Positions 56,181-63,606 of a stretch of 64,000 bases of DNA are shown piece by piece. Positions within the stretch are counted from its first letter, which is position 1, and every line of letters starts with the position of its first letter. The position numbers were made by a program, and so were the translations under genes. The notes below the pieces were generated by a model. The model saw only the letters and a program-made list of their open reading frames with translations. It searched no databases and was not told where the DNA came from. This stretch comes from Telluria antibiotica. GTDB taxonomy: Bacteria > Pseudomonadota > Gammaproteobacteria > Burkholderiales > Burkholderiaceae_D. The stretch spans positions 372,001-436,000 of the forward strand of contig NZ_JAAQOM010000001.1 of assembly GCF_011682055.1 (NCBI RefSeq), written 5' to 3'.

Positions 56181-56807
56181 TCAGATGACGTTCTGGTACG
56201 GCCACGTCTTGACGTCGACATCGCCGTCGAAGCGCCCCGGCACGGCCACGTAGCGCAGCTCCTTCGTGCTGCCGATCTCGGACGTGAAATAGCCATAGAC
56301 GACGAAGTCGCGCAGGCGCAGGTAGAACGGTGCCTTCGGGTCTTCGATGCGCGCAGCCAGTTCGAACGTGCGGCCTTCGTACGGGCTCGCTGCACGCAGA
56401 TCCTGCAGGATCGCGGTGGCCTGGGCCGAAGTGCAGGCGGCGAAACCGTGCCGGTAGCGCTGCTGCGCCCGTTTATCGAGGTCCGCGAGGCCGGCACGGA
56501 ACTGCGCCAGTTCGTCCCCGTTCATCCAGTGTTTCGCCAGCGCGTCGATGAAATGCGGTACGCCGGCCGCGACGGCGCCCGGGGTGTCGGTGACGGGGAT
56601 GATGGTGTCGGCGGCCACCGTCAGGATCTTCAGCTCGGGCTTGGTGAAGCCGGTCGGGCGTACCGCGCTAGCGCCGGCGGCTTGCAGGGCGGTCGCGGCC
56701 GACGCGCTGGACCAGGCACCCGCCGTGGCGACGCCGGCCAGCAGCGCGCCGAGCGCCGCCCTACGGGACGGGCTCGCCGGCCCGGTCCCTATCGGATGAA
56801 TCTTCAT
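56181..56807 (-). CDS. Gluconate 2-dehydrogenase subunit 3 family protein (small subunit of the GMC enzyme)
   Basis: 208 residues. A Tat signal (SPSRRAALGALLAGVATAGA) is visible, so the complex is exported folded, the GMC partner hitch-hiking since it lacks its own signal. FTKPELKILTVAADTIIPVTDTPGAVAAGVPHFIDALA is the family core and GYFTSEIGSTKELRYVAVPG the C-terminal motif. Twenty bases upstream of the GMC gene. Implies periplasmic oxidation of glycosides before import. Confidence 0.87.
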   Translation of the reverse strand: MKIHPIGTGPASPSRRAALGALLAGVATAGAWSSASAATALQAAGASAVRPTGFTKPELKILTVAADTIIPVTDTPGAVAAGVPHFIDALAKHWMNGDELAQFRAGLADLDKRAQQRYRHGFAACTSAQATAILQDLRAASPYEGRTFELAARIEDPKAPFYLRLRDFVVYGYFTSEIGSTKELRYVAVPGRFDGDVDVKTWPYQNVI

Positions 56808-56856
56808 GCTTGTGTCTCCGCGGGTATGGTTCTTTTTGATCAGGATAGCACAGCTT

Positions 56857-57477
56857 TTATAACAATAATTCTGATTTTTTATTCCGCTGCACAAACACAC
56901 CAGCCGGGTTGACGACCTGCTCCGCCAGCACCCTCAGGCTGGCCGCCACCTGGGCGTCCAGGCACTGGCCCTGCGCATCGAACAGCTTCACGCCGGCGGT
57001 GTTCAAGGTCACGCCCAGCGGCGTCGGCCAACCGCGCAGCGCGTGCACGATCGAGCGCATCGCACCGAGCGTCGTGTTGCAGCCCTGCCACCCGGCAGCC
57101 GTGACGATGCAGCCGACCGGCATGCCGTCCAGGTACACGCGCTCGTCGGCGCGCAGGTCTTCCAGCAGGTCGATGGCGTTCTTGACGAGGCCCGAGACGC
57201 CGCCGTGGTAGCCCGGCGATGCGAAGATGACGGCGTCCGCGCGGCGCACCGCGTCGACGATGGCGCGCTGCGCCGGGCTGCGTTCGCGCACTTCAGGCGA
57301 GAACACGTCCAGCGTGCTGAGGGCTTCGCCGCCGAACAGCTGGGTTTCCGCGCCCAGGTCTTCGGCGTACTGCAGCGCCGTGCGCAGCGCGCTCTCCGTG
57401 CTGGAGCCCGGGCGGGTCGTGCCGCCGATGCCGACGATGAATGGACGGTCGGCGAAATGGGTATCGATGGCATTCAT
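56857..57477 (-). CDS. NAD(P)H-dependent FMN reductase
   Basis: 206 residues, flavodoxin-like: IVGIGGTTRPGSSTESALRTAL (phosphate loop), FASPGYHGGVSGLVKNAIDLLE (isoalloxazine contact) and LGAMRSIVHALRGWPTPLGVTLN. Together with the luciferase-like protein at 59869 it could make a two-component flavin monooxygenase. The last codons and stop lie inside the AT-rich operator of the following operon (KKSELLL tail). Gap to the GH3 gene is 13 bp. Confidence 0.88.
   Translation of the reverse strand: MNAIDTHFADRPFIVGIGGTTRPGSSTESALRTALQYAEDLGAETQLFGGEALSTLDVFSPEVRERSPAQRAIVDAVRRADAVIFASPGYHGGVSGLVKNAIDLLEDLRADERVYLDGMPVGCIVTAAGWQGCNTTLGAMRSIVHALRGWPTPLGVTLNTAGVKLFDAQGQCLDAQVAASLRVLAEQVVNPAGVFVQRNKKSELLL
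56858..56876 (-). promoter_or_regulatory. AT-rich operator, copy B (GMC oxidoreductase operon)
   Basis: AATCAGAATTATTGTTATA on the minus strand, about 50 bp before the start of the Tat-exported small subunit, overlapping the 3' end of the flavin reductase gene. Matches the four-copy consensus AAYCAKAATTAYNRTTATR. Confidence 0.65.
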
Positions 57478-57490
57478 GATGATCTCCTGG

Positions 57491-59872
57491 TTAATTCGTA
57501 TTGACTTGTACGGCAAGGGACAGGTCGGCGCTGGACCGGCCCACGAAGAGTTCGACGGGACCCGGCAGGTCAGTCCAGCCGTCCTGCCACGTTTGCAGTC
57601 GGCGGCGTTCGATGGCGATGCGCGCCGTGCGCGTTTCGCCCGGTTCGAGGTGGATCTTGTCGAACCCGACGAGCGTCAGCTCGGGTACCGTGCGGTACAC
57701 CTGCACGACTTCCCCACCGGCGCGCATGCCGGTATTGCACACGACGACGGTCACGGTCCAGCCGTCCTCCCCCGCTTGAACTGTGGCGTCGGCGAGCGCG
57801 AACGTCGTGTAGCCGAAACCGGCGCCGAACGCCTGGCGCGGTGCGATGCCGCGCGCGGCCAGGCCGCGGTAGCCGACCCGCGTGCCCTCGCTGTAAGGCA
57901 GGTCGCCGTTCGCATCCGGCTGCAGCGACAGCGCCGGATAATCGGCATCGTCGCGGGCGATAGTGACGGGCATGCGGCCGCCCGGCTCGCGGTCGCCCGC
58001 CAGCACCTGCGCCAGCGCGCGGCCGAATTCCTCGCCCGGGTACCAGCAATGCAACACGGCTTTCGCCTGCGGCTCCCAGCGCGTGTCGAATGCGTGGCCC
58101 ACGTTCGTGACGACGACCGTATTCGGATTCGCCGCGCACACCCGTTCGATGAGGTCGACCTGCTCGGCCGGCAGGCGCGTGTCGATCCGGTCCTTGCTTT
58201 CGACGCTCGCGTCCGACGTTTCGCCGACGACCAGCACCACGGCATCCGCCGCGCGGGCCGCAGCGACTGCGCGGGCCAGCATCGCCTCGTTGCTGTCCGG
58301 GCCGCGCACGCCGTACCACAGGCCCTGGCAGCGGGCGGGCGTGTAGCGCAGTTCCGCGACAACGGCCACTTCCTGGCCGGCACGCAGGTCGACGGCGACG
58401 CTGTCGGCATCGCCGCTCTTCAGGCGGCCCATCACGTCGCCGGGCGCCAGCTGTTCGTCGCGGCGGAAGACTTCCACGCCATCGACCAGAAGGCGCAGCG
58501 CGCCGGTGCCGCCGACGTAGAACCGGTGCGGCCCGTCGGCATTGGCCGTGACGACGCCGCTCGCCCGCGTGGCCGCCGCCTGCTGCAGCGCGCCGGCCGC
58601 GTGCACGCCGTGGAACCACGTCAACGAGTTGGTGTCGCGCGTCTCGCTCAGGATCGCCGTGCCGACGCAATCCGGATTGTCGAAGTAGTCGAGCGTCATG
58701 CCGCGCGTGCAGCCATCCACGTCGCGTGCGGGACGCGCGGGCATGCGGGGCAGCTTCGGCTGCGGATCGACGCCCGGCTCGTACGCGACGATCGTGTCGC
58801 CGAAACGGGCGCGCAGCGCGTCCAGCGGCAGCAGCGCATCGGGCCGCACGGCGATCTTGGCGAACGTGCCGCCCTGGAAGCATGGCGCAGTGGCGTTCGG
58901 GCCGAGCACCGCGATACGGGGATAGCGCGCGGGGTCCAGCGGCAAGATCGCGTTCTCGTTGCGCACCAGCGTAAAACCGGCGGCGGCGGCTTCGACGAGC
59001 AGCGAAGCGGCATCGCCGGGCGGCAGCGGCGCGCCCTTGTCCTTGCCGAAGCGCCGTGCCGTGCGTGCCACGCGTTGGGCGGCGTCGCGCACACGTTCGA
59101 CGTCGACCTGCCCCTCCGCCACCGCGCCCGCGCTCTTCGCACCGAGGAAGCGCGCGGGGCCCGGCATCTCGAGGTCGAGGCCACCGTTCAGCGACGGCGC
59201 GGTCGAATGCGTGCCGAACCAGTCGCTCATGAACACGCCGTCGAACTTCCATTCACCTTTCGCGACGTCGCGCACGACCTTGCCGGCCTCCGCGCACCAG
59301 GCGCCGTTCACCTTGTTGTAGGCGGTGAGCATCCCGGCGCAGCCGGCTTGCGCGGCCATCTCGAACGGTGCGAGGTAGACTTCGCGCAAGGTGCGCTCGT
59401 CGACGACGGCGTTCATGGAATCGCGTGCCGTCTCGCTGTCGTTGCACACGAGGTGCTTCGCGACGGCGCCCGTGCCGACGAACTGGCAGCCCTGGATCCA
59501 TGCCGCGCCGAGGCGGCCGCACAGCAGCGGGTCTTCGGAAAAATACTCGAACGCGCGCCCGGCCAGCGGGCTGCGGGCGAGGTTCAGGTTCGGCGCGAGC
59601 ATCAGGTCCACCTTGCGGCGGATCGCTTCGCCGCCGACGAGACGTCCGACCCGCTGCACGAGTTCCCGGTCCCAGCTGGCGCCCAGTGCGACGGGAGCGG
59701 GCGTCAACAGCGACACGTCGCGCTCGTCCACGCGCGGGCCGGCCACGCCCATCGGGCCGTCCGCCATCGCCAGCGACGGGACGCCAGCGTGCGGGACGGT
59801 GGCCGTGGACCACATCGACACGCCCGCTGTCAGCGTCGCCATCTCATCCAGGGTCAACGTCGTATCGCTCAT
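57491..59872 (-). CDS. Family 3 glycoside hydrolase (beta-glucosidase type) with PA14 insertion
   Basis: 793 residues, no signal peptide, so cytoplasmic. Domains: GH3 N-terminal barrel (VPSLAMADGPMGV, AVAKHLVCNDSE with the KH motif), nucleophile Asp217 in GVFMSDWFGTHS, GH3 C-terminal domain (GFTLVRNENAILPLD, VLGPNA), a PA14-like insertion around 360-490 (GMTLDYFDNPDCVG, HRFYVGGTGALRLLVDGVEVF), and a fibronectin-III-like C-terminus (VVQVYRTVPELTLVGFDKIHL). PA14-GH3 enzymes act on plant beta-glucosides; here it could take the O-glucose off flavonoid O-glycosides. Overlaps the upstream monooxygenase gene by four bases. Confidence 0.92.
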   Translation of the reverse strand: MSDTTLTLDEMATLTAGVSMWSTATVPHAGVPSLAMADGPMGVAGPRVDERDVSLLTPAPVALGASWDRELVQRVGRLVGGEAIRRKVDLMLAPNLNLARSPLAGRAFEYFSEDPLLCGRLGAAWIQGCQFVGTGAVAKHLVCNDSETARDSMNAVVDERTLREVYLAPFEMAAQAGCAGMLTAYNKVNGAWCAEAGKVVRDVAKGEWKFDGVFMSDWFGTHSTAPSLNGGLDLEMPGPARFLGAKSAGAVAEGQVDVERVRDAAQRVARTARRFGKDKGAPLPPGDAASLLVEAAAAGFTLVRNENAILPLDPARYPRIAVLGPNATAPCFQGGTFAKIAVRPDALLPLDALRARFGDTIVAYEPGVDPQPKLPRMPARPARDVDGCTRGMTLDYFDNPDCVGTAILSETRDTNSLTWFHGVHAAGALQQAAATRASGVVTANADGPHRFYVGGTGALRLLVDGVEVFRRDEQLAPGDVMGRLKSGDADSVAVDLRAGQEVAVVAELRYTPARCQGLWYGVRGPDSNEAMLARAVAAARAADAVVLVVGETSDASVESKDRIDTRLPAEQVDLIERVCAANPNTVVVTNVGHAFDTRWEPQAKAVLHCWYPGEEFGRALAQVLAGDREPGGRMPVTIARDDADYPALSLQPDANGDLPYSEGTRVGYRGLAARGIAPRQAFGAGFGYTTFALADATVQAGEDGWTVTVVVCNTGMRAGGEVVQVYRTVPELTLVGFDKIHLEPGETRTARIAIERRRLQTWQDGWTDLPGPVELFVGRSSADLSLAVQVNTN

Positions 59873-60963
59873 TGGAATGCCGGAATCACATGTTGAGCCA
59901 GCAGGCGCAGCGTCTGGTCAGCGTACGCGAGGCGCTGCTCGGTGAGCGGGCCGGTGACGGTGCCGCACAGGATGTTGCCGATGCCGACCTGCTGGTACGC
60001 GCGCAGCTTGTCGATGACGGTGGCCGGGCTGCCGTACAGGCACCACGTGGCCATCCATTCCTCCGTCAGCGCACTGCCCGTTCGGTCGCTCTTCTTATTG
60101 GCGTCGTCGGCTTCGGCCTTCGCGTTGAACGCGGCTTCGCGGTCGACGGCTTCCTGGTACGCCGTCAGGATCTCCAGCACTTCCTTGCGCGCCTGTTCGT
60201 CCGTCTCCGCGAGGTGCACGCACTGGTAGCTGTGCGTCGTCCACGACAGCGCGTCGGCAACGGTCCGCTCGTCGTGGCCGGCAGCCAGCAGCTGCTCGTG
60301 GTATTTGCCGAAGTATTTCTTCACGTGCGTGAGCGGTTCCAGGCCGCCGATCTGCGGCGGCGTGAACGCGGGGATGAAGGCGGGCCAGCCGTTCACCGCG
60401 GCGCGCGTGATGCTCGTGTCCTTCATCGCCACCGGCATCAGGCGCGCGTGTTTTTCACCGTACGGGCTGGGGGCGATACGCTGCAGCACGCGGCCCTTGT
60501 GGAAGCCGTCGAGTTCGATCGCCTCGTCTTCGATGCGCTTGTTCCACAGCGCTTCCGCCGCAGCCAGGTTTTCCTCGGCAATGCGGCCGGCATCCTTGTA
60601 GTTCACGCCGAAGCCGATCATTTCTTCCGGCGTCGTGCCGGAGCCCACGCCCACCAGCAGCTTGCCCTTCGTGAGGTGGTCAAGGATGTTGATGCGCTCG
60701 ACGAAGCGGACCGGGTGATGCAGCGGCACGGTCGTCACGGAGAAGCCGAAGTGCATGTCCGGCAGCTTCGCGGCCAGGTACGAGGCGAACATGTAGCTGT
60801 CGCTGGCAATGGCCATGTAGCCGTTGAAGTGGTGGTCCGGCAGGAAGATGGCATCGAAGCCGAGGCTGCCCGCCAGGACGGCGTGCTTCTCCAGGTCGAC
60901 GATCAGTTGGCGGTCGGCGTCCGGCGTCATGGTGCGGGCGTTGAGGAAGACGGAAAAGCGCAT
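59869..60963 (-). CDS. Luciferase-like (LLM-class) flavin-dependent monooxygenase
   Basis: 364 residues, bacterial-luciferase TIM barrel: MRFSVFLNARTMTPD, GFDAIFLPDHHF, HFGFSVTTVPLHHPVRFVERINILDHLTKGKLLVGVGSG and GSPATVIDKLRAYQQVGIG, all standard LLM motifs. Uses FMNH2 from a reductase such as the one at 56857. With GH3 and the reductase it forms a three-gene operon. Substrate unknown; oxidation of an aglycone or of an aldehyde/ketone fragment is possible. AAGGAA precedes the ATG. Confidence 0.87.
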   Translation of the reverse strand: MRFSVFLNARTMTPDADRQLIVDLEKHAVLAGSLGFDAIFLPDHHFNGYMAIASDSYMFASYLAAKLPDMHFGFSVTTVPLHHPVRFVERINILDHLTKGKLLVGVGSGTTPEEMIGFGVNYKDAGRIAEENLAAAEALWNKRIEDEAIELDGFHKGRVLQRIAPSPYGEKHARLMPVAMKDTSITRAAVNGWPAFIPAFTPPQIGGLEPLTHVKKYFGKYHEQLLAAGHDERTVADALSWTTHSYQCVHLAETDEQARKEVLEILTAYQEAVDREAAFNAKAEADDANKKSDRTGSALTEEWMATWCLYGSPATVIDKLRAYQQVGIGNILCGTVTGPLTEQRLAYADQTLRLLAQHVIPAFQ

Positions 60964-61026
60964 ACAGGTTCCTTCTGGTTGGCGTGAAGAAGCTTGAGCG
61001 GACTCGGCTGTCCGATCCGGTCAAAT

Positions 61027-61045
61027 CATAACGATAATTATGATT
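61027..61045 (-). promoter_or_regulatory. AT-rich operator, copy D (luciferase-like/GH3 operon)
   Basis: AATCATAATTATCGTTATG on the minus strand, about 65 bp before the monooxygenase start codon. This copy is the most palindromic of the four: around the central AATT, seven of ten flanking positions pair. Matches the consensus AAYCAKAATTAYNRTTATR. Confidence 0.65.
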
Positions 61046-61130
61046 ATGGTAGGCGGTAGACTTGTCGGCGTCAACCGTTTTGTCTGCCCTGTGCACGATG
61101 CGGCGTGCGTGGGACAACGGTCTTGACGTC

Positions 61131-61158
61131 TTGACAAGGAGACGTTGAGGTGTATGGT
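61131..61158 (+). promoter_or_regulatory. Sigma-70-like promoter candidate reading toward the GntR gene
   Basis: TTGACA, 16 bases, TATGGT. The -35 is a perfect consensus. A second AT-rich stretch close to the gene (61391-61408) could be an alternative promoter. Confidence 0.45.
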
Positions 61159-61396
61159 CGAAGCGAGTCGCTGCACGCGATCGATCCCGGCACCACCGCA
61201 CCGGGCTCATGGGGCGCTTGAAAGTCCTGGCCTTGCCGGGGTAGCCCGCCGCCGCGGCCGCCCCGTGTCGCAGCCCAAGCTCAATCGATTCCTGCCCGGT
61301 TCGGAGTGGCTGGCTCTCTGTATGCGACACCCATAACGGATGGTCAGCTTCCTGTTGACGAACGTCCGCAGGCTCTGTACAGTGCAATTCAATTAT

Positions 61397-61408
61397 TCAT
61401 ATATATGA
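61397..61408. promoter_or_regulatory. 12-bp palindrome just upstream of the GntR gene
   Basis: TCATATATATGA, perfectly palindromic, ends 12 bp before the start codon and next to AGAGG. GntR/HutC-family proteins commonly bind such short palindromes at their own promoter, so autoregulation is likely. Confidence 0.45.
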
Positions 61409-61420
61409 TTAGAGGTATTG

Positions 61421-62155
61421 ATGAACTTCTCGTCAAAACACGATGACCGGTTGCCGCTGTACCAGCGCCTGCGCGACGAGCTCAGCGAGCGGATCGCCTC
61501 CCAGCAATGGCGCCCGGGCGAAGCAATTCCTACCGAGGCGGAACTGGTGAAGCAGTTCTCCGCCTCGATCGGCACGGTGCGCAAGGCCATCGACATGCTT
61601 GTGGCAGAAGGCACGCTCGAGCGCTTCCAAGGCCGCGGCACATTCGTGCGGCGCGCCCGCTTCGATTCGTCGCTGTTCCGCTTCTTCCGCTTCCAGAAGG
61701 ATTCGGGCGAGCGCCAGGTTCCAGAGGGCCGCATCTTGCGGCGCGAAGTCGTGGAGGCGCCGTCGGCGGTGGCGTCCGCGCTGCGCATCGCGCCTGGCAC
61801 CAAGGTCATCCACCTGTCGCGCCTGCGTGTGTTGGACGGCACGCCGCTGCTGGCCGAATCGATCTGGCTGCCGAGGGAAAAATTCGAGAACCTGCTGGAC
61901 ATCGACACGAGCGAATTCGGCGACCTGCTCTACCCGCTGTACGAAGAGCGCTGCGGCCAGGTGATCGCGTCGGCGGAGGAAGACCTGACTGCGGAAGCCG
62001 TCGACGACGTGCATGCGCGCCTGCTGCAGCTGCCGCGCGGTGCACCCGTCATCGTGGTCGAACGGCTGGCGCTCGGCTATGACAGGCAACCGCTCGAATG
62101 GCGCCGCTCGCGCGGCCCGGCCGACAAGTTCCGCTACCACGTAGAGATTCGCTGA
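61421..62155 (+). CDS. GntR-family regulator with UTRA effector domain (HutC subfamily)
   Basis: 244 residues. Winged helix RLPLYQRLRDELSERIASQQWRPGEAIPTEAELVKQFSASIGTVRKAIDMLVAEGTLERFQGRGTFV spans about 10-75; the UTRA domain follows (APGTKVIHLSRLRVLDGTPLLAESIWLP). Effectors of this group are small sugars, amino-acid or aromatic metabolites. Start at 61421 is supported by AGAGG; a TTG one codon earlier is the alternative. Likely controls the two transporters downstream. Confidence 0.88.
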   Translation: MNFSSKHDDRLPLYQRLRDELSERIASQQWRPGEAIPTEAELVKQFSASIGTVRKAIDMLVAEGTLERFQGRGTFVRRARFDSSLFRFFRFQKDSGERQVPEGRILRREVVEAPSAVASALRIAPGTKVIHLSRLRVLDGTPLLAESIWLPREKFENLLDIDTSEFGDLLYPLYEERCGQVIASAEEDLTAEAVDDVHARLLQLPRGAPVIVVERLALGYDRQPLEWRRSRGPADKFRYHVEIR

Positions 62156-62249
62156 CCGGCTTTCCAGCCGCGCCGTAACGACAGAGGCCAGCCTGGCGAC
62201 AGGCGGGAATGGCCCCCTTTTACCCATTCAATTCGCCCCGGAGATACAC

Positions 62250-63557
62250 ATGCATTCCACCACCCTCGAGACGGCGCCGCGCGTCGTCTCGGACCTCGAA
62301 CGCCGGACCATGCGCAAGGTCGCATGGCGCCTGCTGCCGATCCTGATGATCGGCTACTTCATCGCGTTCGTCGATCGCGTCAACGTGGGATTCGCCGCGC
62401 TGCAGATGAACCATGCGATCGGCCTCAATGCCGCAGCGTTCGGGCTCGGCGGCGGCCTGTTCTATCTGACCTACGTGCTGTTCGAGATCCCGAGCAACCT
62501 GGCGATGCAAAAGGTCGGCGCGCGCCTGTGGATCGCCCGCATCATGATCAGCTGGGGCATCGTGTCGGCCTGCACCGCTTTCATCACGGGGCCGAACTCC
62601 TTCTACACGATGCGCATCCTTCTCGGCGCGGCCGAGGCGGGCTTCTTCCCCGGCGTCATCCTGTACATCACCCAATGGTTCCCGGCGGCATACCGCGCGC
62701 GCATCATCGCGATCTTTATGGTGGCGGTGCCGCTGTCGAGCTTCGTCGGCTCGCCGCTGTCGGCCGCGCTGCTGCAGCTGGACGGCCTGTTCGGCATGCA
62801 GGGGTGGCAGCTCATGTTCGTCATCGAGGCGGCGCCTGCCGTCCTGCTGGGCCTGATGGTGCCGTGGCTGCTGACCAACAAGCCGCAGCAAGCCGCCTGG
62901 CTGGACCAGGAAGAAAAGACGTGGCTCGTGCGCCAGCTCGAGAGCGAACACGCCGCCGCCGGCAAGGCGAATAAAGGCACGCATCGCCTGCGCGACATCC
63001 TGCTGAACCGCTATGTGCTGGCCGCGGCGCTGGTGTATGCCGGCGCGTCCGGCGCGAGCCAGTGCCTGTCGCTGTGGCAGCCCCAGATCATCAAGTCGTT
63101 CGGCCTGTCGACACTTGAGACCGGCCTGCTGAATTCGGTGCCGTTCGGCGTCGCCGCGCTGCTCATGCTGTGGTGGGGCAACCACTCGGACCGCACCCGC
63201 GAACGCGTCTGGCACAGCGGCATGCCGCTGGCCACCGTCGCCCTGAGCCTGACGCTGGTGCCGCTCACCCACGCGTCGCTCGCACTGACGGTCGCGCTGC
63301 TGGTGCTCGCCGTCACCGGCACCTACATCTTCAAGGGTCCGTTCTGGGCACTGGCCAGTGAATGGATGCCAGGTGCCGCCGCCGCGGCCGGCCTCGCACA
63401 GGTCAATGCGGTTGGCAACCTGGCCGGGTTCGCCGGCTCGGCCCTGCTCGGCGCCATCAAGGAAGCCACCGGCAGCTTCGCGCTGGCCCTGCTCCCGATC
63501 GCGGCCATCTCGGCGATCGGCTGCGTGACCTTGCGGCTGCTCGCCCGCAAGCGTTGA
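62250..63557 (+). CDS. MFS transporter of the anion:cation symporter family
   Basis: 435 residues, twelve spans. FIAFVDRVNVGFAALQMNHAIGL, LFEIPSNLAMQKVGARLWIARIMISWG and ILLGAAEAGFFPGVILYITQWFP are ACS-family hallmarks (phthalate, tartrate, hydroxyphenylacetate and glucarate permeases). Substrate probably a small carboxylate, aromatic or sugar acid. CGGAGATACAC before the ATG. Ninety-four bases after the GntR gene. Confidence 0.9.
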   Translation: MHSTTLETAPRVVSDLERRTMRKVAWRLLPILMIGYFIAFVDRVNVGFAALQMNHAIGLNAAAFGLGGGLFYLTYVLFEIPSNLAMQKVGARLWIARIMISWGIVSACTAFITGPNSFYTMRILLGAAEAGFFPGVILYITQWFPAAYRARIIAIFMVAVPLSSFVGSPLSAALLQLDGLFGMQGWQLMFVIEAAPAVLLGLMVPWLLTNKPQQAAWLDQEEKTWLVRQLESEHAAAGKANKGTHRLRDILLNRYVLAAALVYAGASGASQCLSLWQPQIIKSFGLSTLETGLLNSVPFGVAALLMLWWGNHSDRTRERVWHSGMPLATVALSLTLVPLTHASLALTVALLVLAVTGTYIFKGPFWALASEWMPGAAAAAGLAQVNAVGNLAGFAGSALLGAIKEATGSFALALLPIAAISAIGCVTLRLLARKR

Positions 63558-63606
63558 CACCATCACCACGATAACGACAACGGGCACTGGCCCGACGGAG
63601 ACTACA

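Larger units (their letters stand above)
60964..61420. other. 457-bp intergenic region between divergent monooxygenase and GntR genes
   Basis: Apart from the AT-rich operator near the left end, a plus-strand promoter-like pair and a 12-bp palindrome near the right end, no coding pattern is convincing. Short frames here (for example 61145-61336) lack supporting codon character and homology cues. If the promoter at 61131 is real, the regulator mRNA has a leader of about 250 bases; I found no recognised riboswitch in it. Confidence 0.6.

Noticed and set aside
61145..61336. 63-codon frame in the intergenic region before the GntR gene
   Set aside because: No recognisable fold, poor start context and composition like the surrounding non-coding DNA.
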